DNA from: Carnobacterium divergens DSM 20623
GTDB taxonomy: Bacteria > Bacillota > Bacilli > Lactobacillales > Carnobacteriaceae
Assembly: GCF_000744255.1 (NCBI RefSeq)
Contig: NZ_JQLO01000001.1
Coordinates: 2,294,001-2,358,000, forward strand
Reading direction: 5' to 3'
DNA: 64,000 nucleotides
Below are positions 46,862 through 56,781 of this stretch, in pieces. A program made the translations under genes and the position numbers. A model generated the notes under the pieces. It made no database searches and was not told the DNA's origin. It saw only the letters and a list, made by a program, of their open reading frames with translations. The stretch's first letter is position 1; every line of letters starts with the position of its first letter.

Positions 46862-46884
46862 ACATCTAAAAAAAGATGTTTTTA
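46862..46884 (+). terminator. Short hairpin at the start of the mnmE leader
   Basis: ACATCT / AGATGT with an A-rich loop followed by TTTTT. It could end the upstream membrane protein transcript or sit at the 5' end of the mnmE message. Confidence 0.5.
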
Positions 46885-46935
46885 ACCTTATAATTTAATC
46901 ATTTATTGAAATATTTATTAGCGATAAAAGTAGTC

Positions 46936-46995
46936 AAAGTGCTTTATCCATTCCTAGCTATTTATAGCCAAGGGGTGGAGTGGGCACTTTTTTGG
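46936..46995 (+). terminator. Large terminator-like hairpin in the mnmE leader
   Basis: AAAGTGC / GCACTTT outer stem, CCATTCCT / AGGGGTGG middle stem and a small AGCTA/TAGC top, followed by six T. It lies only about 30 nt before the mnmE start and downstream of its promoter, so it may be an attenuator. Confidence 0.65.
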
Positions 46996-47023
46996 TGCAA
47001 AAAAATAAGAAGGAGTGAGTCTG

Positions 47024-48412
47024 TTGTCATTAGAATTTGATACAATTGCAGCTGTTTCAACGCCACCAGGTGAAGGTGCGATTGGAATTGTTCGCCTATC
47101 AGGCGACGAAGCATTAGCAGTTGCAGATAAAGTTTATCAAGCTGGAAAAAAACAATTAGCGGAAGTGCCAAGTCATACGATTCATTATGGGCATATTATT
47201 GATCCGAAAAATAGTGGTGTCATTGATGAAGTGATGGTTTCTGTTATGCGTGAGCCAAAAACTTTTACTAGAGAAGATGTGGTTGAGATTAATTGTCACG
47301 GAGGCATTACGTCAGTCAATCAAGTGTTGCAACTTGTCTTGCAAAATGGCGCTCGTTTGGCAGAACCAGGCGAATTTACGAAACGTGCTTTTCTAAATGG
47401 TCGAATCGATTTGTCACAGGCAGAGGCCGTGATGGATTTGATACGTGCCAAAACGGATAAAGCGATGTATTTAGCTTTGCAACAGTTAGACGGCAATCTT
47501 TCGCAATTAATTCGCAACCTTCGTTCAGAAATTTTAGACACATTAGCGCAAGTAGAAGTGAATATTGATTATCCTGAATATGATGACGTAGAGACTCTGA
47601 CTTCAAAACTCTTAGTTGAAAAAGCCTATCAAGTAAAGGCGAGCATCAATCAACTTTTACAAACAGCAAGCGAAGGGAAAATCCTTCGAGAGGGATTAGC
47701 AACGGCGATTATTGGTCGTCCAAATGTTGGGAAATCAAGCTTATTGAATTTCCTTTTACAAGAAGACAAGGCAATTGTGACTGAAATTGCTGGGACAACG
47801 CGAGATATTATCGAAGAATATGTGAATGTTCGAGGCGTGCCATTAAAACTAGTCGATACTGCCGGAATTCGTGAAACAGAAGACATTGTGGAGCGTATCG
47901 GTGTGGAGCGTAGCCGTCAAGCTTTAAGCGAAGCGGACTTAGTCTTACTGGTTTTCAATCAAAATGAACCTTTAACAAATGAAGATCGATTGTTGATTGA
48001 AGCGACAAATGACAATCATCGCATCGTCATTTTAAATAAAATGGATTTGCCAAACCAATTGGATTTAGCTGAATTGGAATCATTAGTGGATCCAGAAAAT
48101 ATTGTCAAAACATCTATTTTAACCAAATCTGGTATTGAAAGCTTAGAAAATAAAATTGCTGCGTTGTTCTTTGCAGGAGCAACTGGGGAACGAGATGCTA
48201 CGTATGTATCAAATGTTCGTCATATTGCCTTACTTCATGACGCAGAAGCAGCATTGGACGAAGTTATCAACGGAATTGAATCTGGCATGCCAGTAGATTT
48301 AGTTCAAATTGATATGACTCGTTGTTGGGATTTATTAGGTGAAATTACAGGAGACAGCGTTCAAGATGAATTATTAACGCAGCTCTTTAGTCAATTCTGT
48401 TTAGGTAAATAG
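47024..48412 (+). CDS. mnmE: tRNA modification GTPase MnmE
   Basis: With MnmG forms the complex that adds the aminomethyl group at U34 of certain tRNAs. The 462 residues have an N-terminal tetrahydrofolate-binding domain ([20 protein letters not shown]). The inserted G domain (about 220-380) has G1 GRPNVGKS, G3 DTAG and G4 NKMD. The C-terminal motif is CLGK. The start is TTG at 47024 with AAGGAG 8 nt upstream; GTG at 47015 overlaps that site. Confidence 0.96.
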   Translation: MSLEFDTIAAVSTPPGEGAIGIVRLSGDEALAVADKVYQAGKKQLAEVPSHTIHYGHIIDPKNSGVIDEVMVSVMREPKTFTREDVVEINCHGGITSVNQVLQLVLQNGARLAEPGEFTKRAFLNGRIDLSQAEAVMDLIRAKTDKAMYLALQQLDGNLSQLIRNLRSEILDTLAQVEVNIDYPEYDDVETLTSKLLVEKAYQVKASINQLLQTASEGKILREGLATAIIGRPNVGKSSLLNFLLQEDKAIVTEIAGTTRDIIEEYVNVRGVPLKLVDTAGIRETEDIVERIGVERSRQALSEADLVLLVFNQNEPLTNEDRLLIEATNDNHRIVILNKMDLPNQLDLAELESLVDPENIVKTSILTKSGIESLENKIAALFFAGATGERDATYVSNVRHIALLHDAEAALDEVINGIESGMPVDLVQIDMTRCWDLLGEITGDSVQDELLTQLFSQFCLGK

Positions 48413-48427
48413 GAAGGGAATGAGAAA

Positions 48428-50323
48428 ATGGAACGATATGAAGCAGGTACATTTGATGTTATCGTAGTTGGAGCAGGACATGCAGGATCAGAAGCGGCGC
48501 TAGCAAGCGCACGAATGGGTGCAAGCACACTACTTTTAACCATCAATTTAGATATGGTGGCATTTATGCCATGTAATCCATCCGTTGGAGGTCCAGCAAA
48601 AGGCGTTGTAGTTCGTGAAATCGATGCTTTAGGTGGCGAAATGGGACGCAACATTGATAAAACGTACATTCAAATGAGAATGTTAAATACAGGGAAAGGC
48701 CCTGCCGTGAGAGCTTTGCGGGCGCAAGCCGATAAATTTCTTTACGCCAATGAAATGAAATATACAATTGAAAAGACGGATAACTTGATTTTACGTCAAG
48801 GAATTGCCGAAGATCTAATTATTGAAAATGGAATTTGTGAAGGAATCGTTACAAATACAGGCGCTATTTACCGTAGTAAAGCTGTGGTATTAACTGCTGG
48901 AACTTCTTCAAGAGGACAAATTATTATTGGAGAGTTAAAATATTCTTCTGGTCCAAACAACTCACAACCTTCTATTAAGTTATCTGAAAGCCTATTAAGA
49001 AATGGCTTTGAATTGGCACGTTTTAAAACAGGAACACCGCCGCGGGTAAAAGGTTCAACCATTGATTACAGCGTAACGGAAGAACAACCGGGAGATGAAA
49101 AACCAAATCATTTCAGCTATAAGACACCCGACAGTCTTTATTTAAAAGATCAATTGTCTTGCTGGTTAACGTATAGCAATGAAAAAACTCACGAAATTAT
49201 TCAAGCGAATCTACACCGTGCGCCAATGTTTACAGGAATCGTAGAAGGCGTAGGAGCAAGATATTGTCCATCCATTGAAGATAAAATCGTCCGTTTTAGT
49301 GACAAACCAAGACATCAACTATTTTTAGAACCAGAAGGTCGTAATACAGAGGAAGTCTATGTTCAAGGTTTATCTACCTCTTTACCAGAGGATGTTCAAT
49401 TAGAAATGATCCGTTCAATCGAAGGATTAGAAAATGCAGAAATGATGCGAACAGGTTATGCAATTGAATATGATGTGGTCGTTCCTCATCAACTGCGCCC
49501 CTCTTTAGAAACGAAAACCGTTGAGAATCTCTTTACTGCAGGTCAAATGAATGGAACTTCAGGCTATGAAGAAGCAGCAGGTCAAGGATTGATGGCTGGG
49601 ATTAATGCAGCCTTGAAAATCCAAGGAAAAGAACCCTTTATTATGAAGCGTAGTGACGGCTATATTGGTGTTATGATTGACGATTTGGTAACAAAAGGAA
49701 CCAATGAACCATACCGTTTATTGACGTCTCGTGCGGAATATCGTTTACTTTTACGTCATGACAATGCGGATTTCCGTTTAACAGAAATCGGACACGAATT
49801 AGGTTTAGCAGATGAAGAACGTTACCAAGACTATTTGGTTAAAAAAGCAGCTGTCGAAGCTGAAATCAAACGTTTAAATTCGGTTCGTTTAAAACCGCAT
49901 GCTGAACTTCAAGCATTTTTAGTTGAAAAAGGTTCTTCCCCATTAAAAGATGGAATTTTGGCAGCAGACTTCTTACGTCGCCCAGAAATCAGTTATCAAG
50001 AAGTTGTTCAATTTGCCCCAGCAGAAATCGCCGTAGCGAAAGAGGTTGCAGAGCAAGTTGAAATTCAAGTGAAATACGAAGGTTACATTCAAAAAGCCTT
50101 TGAAAAAGTGGCGAAAATGAAACGAATGGAATCAAAACGCATTCCAGAACGTATCGATTATGAAGCCATTAACGGTTTAGCAACAGAAGCCAAACAAAAA
50201 CTAATCAAAATCCAACCAGAAACCATTGCCCAAGCAAGTCGAATCAGCGGAGTAAATCCAGCCGATATTTCGATTTTGATGGTTTATATTGAACAAGGGA
50301 AGATTGCGAAAGTAGAAGCGTAA
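48428..50323 (+). CDS. mnmG: tRNA uridine-5-carboxymethylaminomethyl modification enzyme MnmG
   Basis: 631-residue FAD enzyme, partner of MnmE. The FAD Rossmann motif is [19 protein letters not shown], followed by [13 protein letters not shown] with a conserved cysteine, [19 protein letters not shown] and the helical C-terminal MnmE-binding domain. It is 15 nt after mnmE. The gene usually next to it, rsmG, is displaced by the 5'-nucleotidase gene on the opposite strand. Confidence 0.97.
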   Translation: MERYEAGTFDVIVVGAGHAGSEAALASARMGASTLLLTINLDMVAFMPCNPSVGGPAKGVVVREIDALGGEMGRNIDKTYIQMRMLNTGKGPAVRALRAQADKFLYANEMKYTIEKTDNLILRQGIAEDLIIENGICEGIVTNTGAIYRSKAVVLTAGTSSRGQIIIGELKYSSGPNNSQPSIKLSESLLRNGFELARFKTGTPPRVKGSTIDYSVTEEQPGDEKPNHFSYKTPDSLYLKDQLSCWLTYSNEKTHEIIQANLHRAPMFTGIVEGVGARYCPSIEDKIVRFSDKPRHQLFLEPEGRNTEEVYVQGLSTSLPEDVQLEMIRSIEGLENAEMMRTGYAIEYDVVVPHQLRPSLETKTVENLFTAGQMNGTSGYEEAAGQGLMAGINAALKIQGKEPFIMKRSDGYIGVMIDDLVTKGTNEPYRLLTSRAEYRLLLRHDNADFRLTEIGHELGLADEERYQDYLVKKAAVEAEIKRLNSVRLKPHAELQAFLVEKGSSPLKDGILAADFLRRPEISYQEVVQFAPAEIAVAKEVAEQVEIQVKYEGYIQKAFEKVAKMKRMESKRIPERIDYEAINGLATEAKQKLIKIQPETIAQASRISGVNPADISILMVYIEQGKIAKVEA

Positions 50324-50331
50324 CTCATATC

Positions 50332-50369
50332 AAAAAAGAGAACCTCGTATCATACGAGGTTCTCTTTTT
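50332..50369. terminator. Bidirectional terminator between mnmG and the 5'-nucleotidase gene
   Basis: Perfect AAAAAAGAGAACCTCGTAT / ATACGAGGTTCTCTTTTT stem with a minimal loop. Confidence 0.95.
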
Positions 50370-50372
50370 ATC

Positions 50373-52694
50373 CTATACGATTTTTTTCTTCCTTAAAACC
50401 AACACAATTCCTCCGCCAAGCAAACCAGCACCAACAATAGCGCTAATCAATTGGACGTTCTCTCCTGTTTGAGGGAAGTCCTTTCCATCTTTTTTAGAGG
50501 AAGTCTTATCGGTTGTTACAGGTTTATCCTCATCTGTCTTTCCAGGTTTTTCTGGAGTTACGGGAGGCGTTCCTCCATTTTCATCAGGCTTTGGTGTCAC
50601 GACATCCATTGCTAAAACGGTCTTTTCAAATGGAACCCTGTATCCATTTTGATCGGTTACCGTTACTACTAAAACTTGATCTTTTTTCACGTCTAACGAA
50701 GAGATATCAACAGTGAAATCACCATTTGCATCGGCAATCGCTGTTGCGGGATTTAAACTACGTGTTTGAACCGCCTCTTTTACTTGAACGTTTATCGTTG
50801 CATTTGGAAGAGTTTTACCTGTATGTTGCGTATCTTTTTCTTTAATATCGGTTAAAACAGTCGCTGCATGAATTGCTGCAAGGGCATTTTTTTCATTTTC
50901 AGCAGCAATGTCCGCTTGAGAACGATACGTTTTACGTCCATCAACGGCAGCTGAAATAGTTTTTCCAGCAGCTTCTTGCGCTTTGAAATAGTTAATAAAG
51001 GTATCTGTATCAGAATCAATTGCACCGATTAATTTAGCTCCAGTAAAAGTTTTAAAGCCATCCCCGCCACCAAATAAGAAATCGTTAATTACGACACGAT
51101 ATGTTTCATTAGGATCAAGAGGTTCGCCATTTTCTTTAACTATTTGATGCACTTTGTAAGGGACAGTAGGATCACCCGTTTCCGTATAGGTATAACGTAA
51201 GCCTGATAGCTGTAAGAAATACTTTCCATCTTCATCGTATTGTTCATTTAATACATTTTCAATTTGAGCACCGGTCATTTCCACGATTTGCAAAATATTG
51301 CCAAAGGGTTGAACATTTTGTGCGGCGCCCCATGTAATGGTTTTGTCATCTTGGACTAGTAAATCTGCTCGAATTCCACCGTTATTTGTCATGGCGAAAT
51401 CAACATGATTGCCATCTAAATTTGCCACAATGCGTTGCGCATCAGTGACCAAATTGCCTACTGGCGATTCATTTGCAGCGTTGACTTCACGAGACATTGT
51501 GCCAGCTTCAGTCGCAGTCCCAACTTTTTCATTTGTAACTTGAGTAACCAAGTTATCCGCCTCTTCAATAATTTGGCTGACAGCAGAATCAGGAACTACC
51601 GGAGTACCGTTTACGTCATTTGTCAAGACAGGAGTCACAACAGCGTCAGGAGTTTTAACAAAATCTTTCGTCACAGGATCTAGTTCGCCAGTCATATTAA
51701 CGAAGGCTTTTCCTTGTGAGGTACTTTGGACAATGCGTGTGTTGTTCGCCAATCCGTTTGTAAATTGGTGATTGTGTCCTGCGAAAAGAGCATCCACACT
51801 GTTTTCAGGATCAATGGCGTTGACCTTGTTAATTAATGTCGCAGCGTCGCCAACAGCCACATCATCGGTACTCGTTGCGGGTACATGAGCTAACACAACA
51901 ATTGCGTTAACACCTTTATCTCTTAGCTCTTTTGAATATTTTGCAACGGTTTCAGCTTCATCTAAAAAATTATATTGTTCATAGTGCTTCTTCAACACTA
52001 AATTAGGGATTTCTGTAGTAACGATTCCGATAAAGCCAACTTCAACGGACTGTCCATTTTGGGAAATTAACTTCGTTGTATAAGGTTTCCAATCAAAAGG
52101 AATGGCGCCAGTTTCTTTATCCGTCATATTTGCAATCACAATATCCGTTTTTGTAGCTTCACGTTGATAATTTTGTGTAATCTGATTGAATTGACCCGGT
52201 AATGGAGCCGTTCCAGTTAAAATTCGATTGTATTCAGCCAAACCTTCATCAAATTCATGATTTCCTAATGTCCCAACTTGAAAATTCATGCGGTTTAAGA
52301 CTTTGATGGTAGGCTCATCTTGTAATAAACCTGAATTTGCAGGGCTAGCTCCAACCATATCACCGGCTTGTACTCGAATCGTCGATCCTGTTGCATTTGT
52401 TTCTTTAAAGGTCTCTTCTGCTTGGTCTAAATAAGTCGCAAGCAAAGCAGCTTTTCCTGCATTTCTAAATGGTGTTCCATTAATATAGGCTGTTCCTGTC
52501 GTACTTAACGCACCGTGAAAATCATTAATGCCTAATAATTGAATTGGAAGAGTGGCGGTGGGGGCTTGTGTTACTGCGCCCGTGTCGGTTCCTCCTATTT
52601 CATCAGCAGAAACAATTGCTGAAAAACTCCCCAAACTTGTTACAACTAAACCTAACAATGCAACCTTACTAAAAAGAAGACTTGCTTTTTTCAT
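50373..52694 (-). CDS. Cell-wall-anchored 5'-nucleotidase (FPQTG sortase motif)
   Basis: 773-residue surface enzyme. Signal peptide (about 1-31). Metallophosphatase domain (about 45-340) with LLGINDFHGALS, MVGASPANSGL, GTLGNHEFDEG and AGHNHQFTNG metal ligands. 5'-nucleotidase C-terminal domain (about 395-570) with NNGGIRADL and LFGGGDGFKTF. Ig-like module (about 625-690), a Pro/Thr/Lys-rich wall spacer, then FPQTGE, a hydrophobic segment and RKKK. The sortase motif has Phe in place of the usual Leu. Releases nucleosides and phosphate from extracellular nucleotides; adenosine made this way can dampen host immunity in related pathogens. A PurBox lies next to its -35. The start is the ATG at 52694. 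Confidence 0.9.
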   Translation of the reverse strand: MKKASLLFSKVALLGLVVTSLGSFSAIVSADEIGGTDTGAVTQAPTATLPIQLLGINDFHGALSTTGTAYINGTPFRNAGKAALLATYLDQAEETFKETNATGSTIRVQAGDMVGASPANSGLLQDEPTIKVLNRMNFQVGTLGNHEFDEGLAEYNRILTGTAPLPGQFNQITQNYQREATKTDIVIANMTDKETGAIPFDWKPYTTKLISQNGQSVEVGFIGIVTTEIPNLVLKKHYEQYNFLDEAETVAKYSKELRDKGVNAIVVLAHVPATSTDDVAVGDAATLINKVNAIDPENSVDALFAGHNHQFTNGLANNTRIVQSTSQGKAFVNMTGELDPVTKDFVKTPDAVVTPVLTNDVNGTPVVPDSAVSQIIEEADNLVTQVTNEKVGTATEAGTMSREVNAANESPVGNLVTDAQRIVANLDGNHVDFAMTNNGGIRADLLVQDDKTITWGAAQNVQPFGNILQIVEMTGAQIENVLNEQYDEDGKYFLQLSGLRYTYTETGDPTVPYKVHQIVKENGEPLDPNETYRVVINDFLFGGGDGFKTFTGAKLIGAIDSDTDTFINYFKAQEAAGKTISAAVDGRKTYRSQADIAAENEKNALAAIHAATVLTDIKEKDTQHTGKTLPNATINVQVKEAVQTRSLNPATAIADANGDFTVDISSLDVKKDQVLVVTVTDQNGYRVPFEKTVLAMDVVTPKPDENGGTPPVTPEKPGKTDEDKPVTTDKTSSKKDGKDFPQTGENVQLISAIVGAGLLGGGIVLVLRKKKIV

Positions 52695-52736
52695 TTCCAA
52701 ATCCAACCCCTTAATTATTATGGTTCAACATGTAGA

Positions 52737-52779
52737 ATTTTAACATTAAATAGATTTATCTACAATATAGTTCGTAAAT
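52737..52779 (-). promoter_or_regulatory. 5'-nucleotidase promoter with PurBox
   Basis: Minus strand: -35 TTGTAG (52760-52765), 17-bp spacer, -10 TAAAAT (52737-52742). ATTTACGAACTAT (52767-52779, minus strand) fits the PurR box AWWWCCGAACWWT at 12 of 13 positions. A second core CCGAACAAA is at 52909. The rest of 52780-53008 is AT-rich with no gene seen. Confidence 0.65.
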
Positions 52780-53040
52780 AAAACGGTAACGATTTTATAA
52801 TTGGGTTTAAATCATACGGAAAAAGTCCGATTAACGATTTTTCAAGAAAATAGAACTGATGTTTTAAGCCTTGGAATTCTCGTTTCATTTATAAATAAAA
52901 AAATACCACCGAACAAAACATTAAAAATCAAAAAAAACAGCAAATAATCATTGCACTTCTTGGGCATTTGTATTAAAGTTAAACAGATAGAGTTGTGAAA
53001 CAAAGTTGTGTTTCACGTTATCAAAAAGGAGCGTGAATTC

Positions 53041-53757
53041 ATGAATCCAGAAGAATTTAAGGAAGCCTTACAAGAAAAGGGAATTCCACTAACTGAAAAA
53101 CAAATGAACCAATTTAAACAATATCTGGTCCTTCTCCAAGAATGGAATGAGAAGATCAATTTAACAGCGATTACTGAAGAAGAAGAAGTGTACTTAAAGC
53201 ATTTCTATGATTCGATTCTAGCTGGCGTGTATGTGGATTTTAATAACGGGGTCCAAAGCTTATGTGATGTAGGTGCTGGTGCTGGGTTTCCAAGCATCCC
53301 CCTAAAAATTGTCTTCCCAAAATTATCGGTGACAATTGTTGATTCATTAAATAAACGTATTCAATTTTTAAATACATTAGCAACTGAATTAGAATTAGAA
53401 GATGTGCATTTCTATCATGATCGAGCAGAAACCTTTGGTCAAAATAAACAGTTCCGTGAATCCTTTGATTTTGTAACGGCTAGAGCCGTTGCAAGAATGA
53501 GTGTCTTGTCTGAATTATGCTTGCCATTAGTTAAAAAAGGCGGTTTGTTTATCGCTTTGAAAGCTAGTAACAGCCACGCAGAAATGCAAGAAGGCGAACG
53601 AGCACTGTCATTATTAGGCGGAAAAGTTCGAGAAGATATTATTTGTGAATTGCCAAGAGATGCTGGCGAACGCCACATTATTTTGATTGATAAAAAGAAA
53701 GAAACACCAAAGGCGTATCCAAGAAAACCAGGAACACCTAACCGAAAACCTCTTTAA
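53041..53757 (+). CDS. rsmG: 16S rRNA (guanine527-N7)-methyltransferase RsmG
   Basis: Methylates G527 of 16S rRNA using S-adenosylmethionine; loss gives low-level streptomycin resistance. The 238 residues include [28 protein letters not shown], the SAM loop [16 protein letters not shown] and [17 protein letters not shown]. The start is the ATG at 53041 after AAGGAG; a frame open to 53008 lacks a site. Confidence 0.96.
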   Translation: MNPEEFKEALQEKGIPLTEKQMNQFKQYLVLLQEWNEKINLTAITEEEEVYLKHFYDSILAGVYVDFNNGVQSLCDVGAGAGFPSIPLKIVFPKLSVTIVDSLNKRIQFLNTLATELELEDVHFYHDRAETFGQNKQFRESFDFVTARAVARMSVLSELCLPLVKKGGLFIALKASNSHAEMQEGERALSLLGGKVREDIICELPRDAGERHIILIDKKKETPKAYPRKPGTPNRKPL

Positions 53758-53791
53758 CGTAATAAAAGAGAATCGGTTTCATCATAAAATT

Positions 53792-53821
53792 TTGCAAGAC
53801 TAAACTACTTTTTGTTACAAT
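53792..53821 (+). promoter_or_regulatory. noc promoter
   Basis: -35 TTGCAA (53792-53797), 18-bp spacer, -10 TACAAT (53816-53821), 31 nt before the start codon. Confidence 0.75.
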
Positions 53822-53852
53822 AGTATCAAAGGAACTACAAGGAGAGAATAAA

Positions 53853-54755
53853 ATGGCATTGTCGGATTTATTTGGTTCAGGAAAAGCAAAAAAGAAAACT
53901 GAAAAACGTGATGAAGTTGTGCCGGAAGTAGCCCTAGAAACTATTGAAAGCGAAGAGGCGCAGCAACAACTTGTTCAAAAACTACCCGTTGCACGTATTG
54001 TTCCAAATCGTTTTCAACCAAGAAAGATTTTTAATGAAGAAAAGCTGCAAGAATTGTCCAGAACGATTCATATTCATGGCTTAATTCAACCCATCGTTGT
54101 ACGAGAGTATGCACCGGGAGAATACGAGATTATTGCTGGGGAACGACGTTTTAGAGCGATGCAAATTTTAGAGTGGGAAGAAGTTCCTGCGATTATCCAA
54201 GAAATGACCGATCCAGAAACAGCATCAGTTGCTTTGATTGAAAATCTGCAACGTGAAGAGTTGACATCAATTGAAGAAGCAAAAGCCTACCAAGGTTTGA
54301 TTGAATTAAATGAAATCACTCAAGAAGCTTTAGCCCAACGGATTGGAAAAAGTCAGTCATTTGTTGCTAATAAGCTACGCTTGCTAAAGCTCTCAACACC
54401 TGTTCAACAAGCACTTTTAACAAAAGAAATTTCAGAACGACATGGCCGTAGCTTACTTGCTTTAAACGAAGAAGAGCAAAAAGAAGTTGTTGCTACAATA
54501 ATTTCAGAAAAATTAACGGTAAAAGAAACTGAATCCTTAGTTAAAAGTATAAAAGCTGACAAAGAAGAAAAAACACCCGCGAAGCCCAAAAAACGTAAAA
54601 AAGGCATTTCAAAAGACATTCGCTTGGCGTTAAATACAATAAAAAAATCAATTACTATGGTGAATGACACAGGAATTAAAATGAAGACAGAAGAAGAAGA
54701 TTTAGAAGATGTCTATCGAATCACAATTGAAATTCCAAAAAAGAAAGATAAATAA
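53853..54755 (+). CDS. noc: Nucleoid occlusion protein Noc (ParB family)
   Basis: DNA-binding CTPase that blocks division over the chromosome. The 300 residues start with a short amphipathic segment MALSDLFGSGK, the membrane-targeting element in Bacillus Noc. The ParB N domain follows with VPNRFQPRKIF and the CTP motif GERRFRAMQ, then an ENLQREELTSIEEA helix-turn-helix domain. A lysine-rich linker and dimerisation tail end the protein. The other ParB paralogue, with its parA, lies downstream. A Noc-site-like palindrome is at 45349. Confidence 0.9.
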   Translation: MALSDLFGSGKAKKKTEKRDEVVPEVALETIESEEAQQQLVQKLPVARIVPNRFQPRKIFNEEKLQELSRTIHIHGLIQPIVVREYAPGEYEIIAGERRFRAMQILEWEEVPAIIQEMTDPETASVALIENLQREELTSIEEAKAYQGLIELNEITQEALAQRIGKSQSFVANKLRLLKLSTPVQQALLTKEISERHGRSLLALNEEEQKEVVATIISEKLTVKETESLVKSIKADKEEKTPAKPKKRKKGISKDIRLALNTIKKSITMVNDTGIKMKTEEEDLEDVYRITIEIPKKKDK

Positions 54756-54782
54756 AGAGCGATAAATGAACCATTTCATTTT

Positions 54783-54830
54783 GAAAAGATGCGCAGGAGA
54801 ATAAAGGCATCTTTTCTTTTATTCTCCTAT
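54783..54830 (+). terminator. Overlapping terminator hairpins between noc and parA
   Basis: GAAAAGATGC / GCATCTTTTC and GGAGAATAAA / TTTATTCTCC share bases and cannot form together. Each is followed by a T-rich run. Either ends the noc transcript. Confidence 0.7.
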
Positions 54831-54890
54831 TTTTAATGGACAAAAATCGGGTCTCCTATTTAACGAGAGCCTAAAAACGGAGGAACAACA

Positions 54891-55655
54891 ATGGCACGAA
54901 TTATATCAGTTGCAAATCAAAAAGGTGGCGTTGGCAAAACGACGACTACTGTAAATTTAGGTGCATGTTTAGCTTATAACGGCAAAAAAATCTTATTGAT
55001 TGATATAGATGCACAAGGAAATGCTACCAGTGGCTTAGGAGTCCGAAAAGCGGATGTTGAAAAAGATATCTATGACATCTTAGTCAACGAGACGCCCATC
55101 GAAGACGTTGTGATGCCGACATCAAGAGAAAATCTATGGATCGTGCCGGCAACCATTCAATTAGCAGGAGCAGAAATCGAACTGACGACTCAAATGGCAA
55201 GAGAATCACGATTGAAGCAAGCGATTCAAAAGGTTAAAGATCAATACGATTATATTTTAATTGATTGCCCACCTTCACTTGGTCATTTAACCATTAATGC
55301 ATTTACAGCCAGCGATTCAATTCTGATCCCTGTTCAATGTGAATATTACGCATTAGAAGGATTAAGCCAACTTTTAAACACAGTCCGACTTGTCCAAAAA
55401 CATTTTAATCCTGATTTGAAAATTGAAGGCGTGTTGTTAACGATGCTGGATGCTAGAACAAACCTAGGCTATGAAGTCGTTGATGAAGTGAAAAAATATT
55501 TCCGCGAGCGCGTGTATAAAACAATTGTGCCACGTAATATCCGTTTATCAGAAGCACCAAGTCATGGCTTATCGATCATTGATTACGATCCACGTTCAAG
55601 AGGAGCAGAGGTTTACCTAGAATTGGCAAAGGAAGTGTTAGCAAATGGCGAATAA
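54891..55655 (+). CDS. parA: Chromosome partitioning ATPase ParA (Soj)
   Basis: 254-residue deviant Walker ATPase that positions the origin and regulates DnaA. The deviant Walker A KGGVGKTTTTVNLG is at about residues 10-23, and the Walker B region is DYILIDCPPSLG. AGGAGG-like GGAGGAA precedes the ATG. Overlaps parB by 11 nt. Confidence 0.96.
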   Translation: MARIISVANQKGGVGKTTTTVNLGACLAYNGKKILLIDIDAQGNATSGLGVRKADVEKDIYDILVNETPIEDVVMPTSRENLWIVPATIQLAGAEIELTTQMARESRLKQAIQKVKDQYDYILIDCPPSLGHLTINAFTASDSILIPVQCEYYALEGLSQLLNTVRLVQKHFNPDLKIEGVLLTMLDARTNLGYEVVDEVKKYFRERVYKTIVPRNIRLSEAPSHGLSIIDYDPRSRGAEVYLELAKEVLANGE

Positions 55656-56535
55656 AAATAGCAAAGGCTTAGGCCGCGGAATAGATGCGCTTTTTGGCGA
55701 TTACACGGAGCTAGAAGAAATCGATGTGAACAGTGAAGTCGTAAAAGAGATTTCCTTAGAAGAAATCAGACCAAATCCTTACCAACCAAGAAAAATATTT
55801 GATGAAGAAGCATTGAATGAATTAGCCGATTCCATTCGTTCTTCAGGTGTATTTCAACCGATTATTTTAAGAGAATCAACAGTCAAAGGCTATGAAATCA
55901 TTGCCGGCGAACGTCGTTTTAGAGCCTCTAAATTAGCAGGTAAAGCAACCATTCCAGCGATTATTCGTGTCTTTGATGAAGAGCGAATGATGGAAGTAGC
56001 GGTGTTGGAAAACTTACAAAGAGAAGACTTGACCTCTCTTGAAGAAGCAGAAGCTTATGATATGCTGATGAAAAAGTTAAAATTAACTCAAGAAGAAGTG
56101 GCAAAACGACTAGGCAAGAGTCGCCCTTATATTGCAAATTACTTACGCTTACTAGGTTTGCCTGATGGCGTCAAAAAAATGCTTCAAAATGAAGAAATCT
56201 CAATGGGACAAGCAAGAACATTACTAGGCTTAAAGGATAAAAAACAAATCAGCAAAATTGCCAATCGAGTTGTTCGAGATAATTTAACGGTTCGCCAGTT
56301 GGAGCAATTAGTGATTCAATTGAATCAACCAAAAGAAAAAGCTCAAGACAAGCCAAAAGCTGAAAAAAAACCTTATTACATCCGAGAAAGTGAAGAGCGC
56401 TTGATGGATAAATTCGGTACAGCTGTTCAAATCAGCGAAAAAGGTGAAAAAGGAAAAATCGAAATCGAATACCTTTCTGTTGACGATTTAACTAGAATTC
56501 TAGATATTTTAGAAATTCAATTTGAAGACGAATAG
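55645..56535 (+). CDS. parB: Chromosome partitioning protein ParB (Spo0J)
   Basis: 296-residue CTPase clamp that loads at parS. N-terminal KGLGRGIDALFGDY motif that stimulates ParA, then NPYQPRKIFDEEAL, the CTP motif GERRFRASKL, ENLQREDLTSLEEAEAYD, a helix-turn-helix and a C-terminal dimer domain. Three parS sites occur in the window. Confidence 0.96.
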   Translation: MANKNSKGLGRGIDALFGDYTELEEIDVNSEVVKEISLEEIRPNPYQPRKIFDEEALNELADSIRSSGVFQPIILRESTVKGYEIIAGERRFRASKLAGKATIPAIIRVFDEERMMEVAVLENLQREDLTSLEEAEAYDMLMKKLKLTQEEVAKRLGKSRPYIANYLRLLGLPDGVKKMLQNEEISMGQARTLLGLKDKKQISKIANRVVRDNLTVRQLEQLVIQLNQPKEKAQDKPKAEKKPYYIRESEERLMDKFGTAVQISEKGEKGKIEIEYLSVDDLTRILDILEIQFEDE

Positions 56536-56566
56536 ATCATTTTTAAGATAGAGTGGGTGGGGGAAA

Positions 56567-56758
56567 ATGTATCAATTAAACGATATTGTCGAAATGAAAA
56601 AGCCACATCCATGTGGAACCAATCGGTGGCAAATTATTCGAATGGGCATGGATATTCGGATTAAGTGTGAAAAATGTGGACATATGGTTTTAATGCCACG
56701 AAGAGAATTTGAAAAGAAAATGAAAAAAATACTCGTTTCAGCAGAAACAATTAACTAA
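56567..56758 (+). CDS. DUF951 family small protein
   Basis: 63 residues, MYQLNDIVEMKKPHPCGTNRWQ with CEKCGHMVLMPRREFEK. The cysteines Cys-Gly-Thr and Cys-x-x-Cys could bind zinc; predicted small nucleic-acid-binding fold. It sits between parB and ychF, as in many Firmicutes. Function unknown. Confidence 0.9.
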   Translation: MYQLNDIVEMKKPHPCGTNRWQIIRMGMDIRIKCEKCGHMVLMPRREFEKKMKKILVSAETIN

Positions 56759-56781
56759 AGAAAAGGAATGTGTGACTAAAA

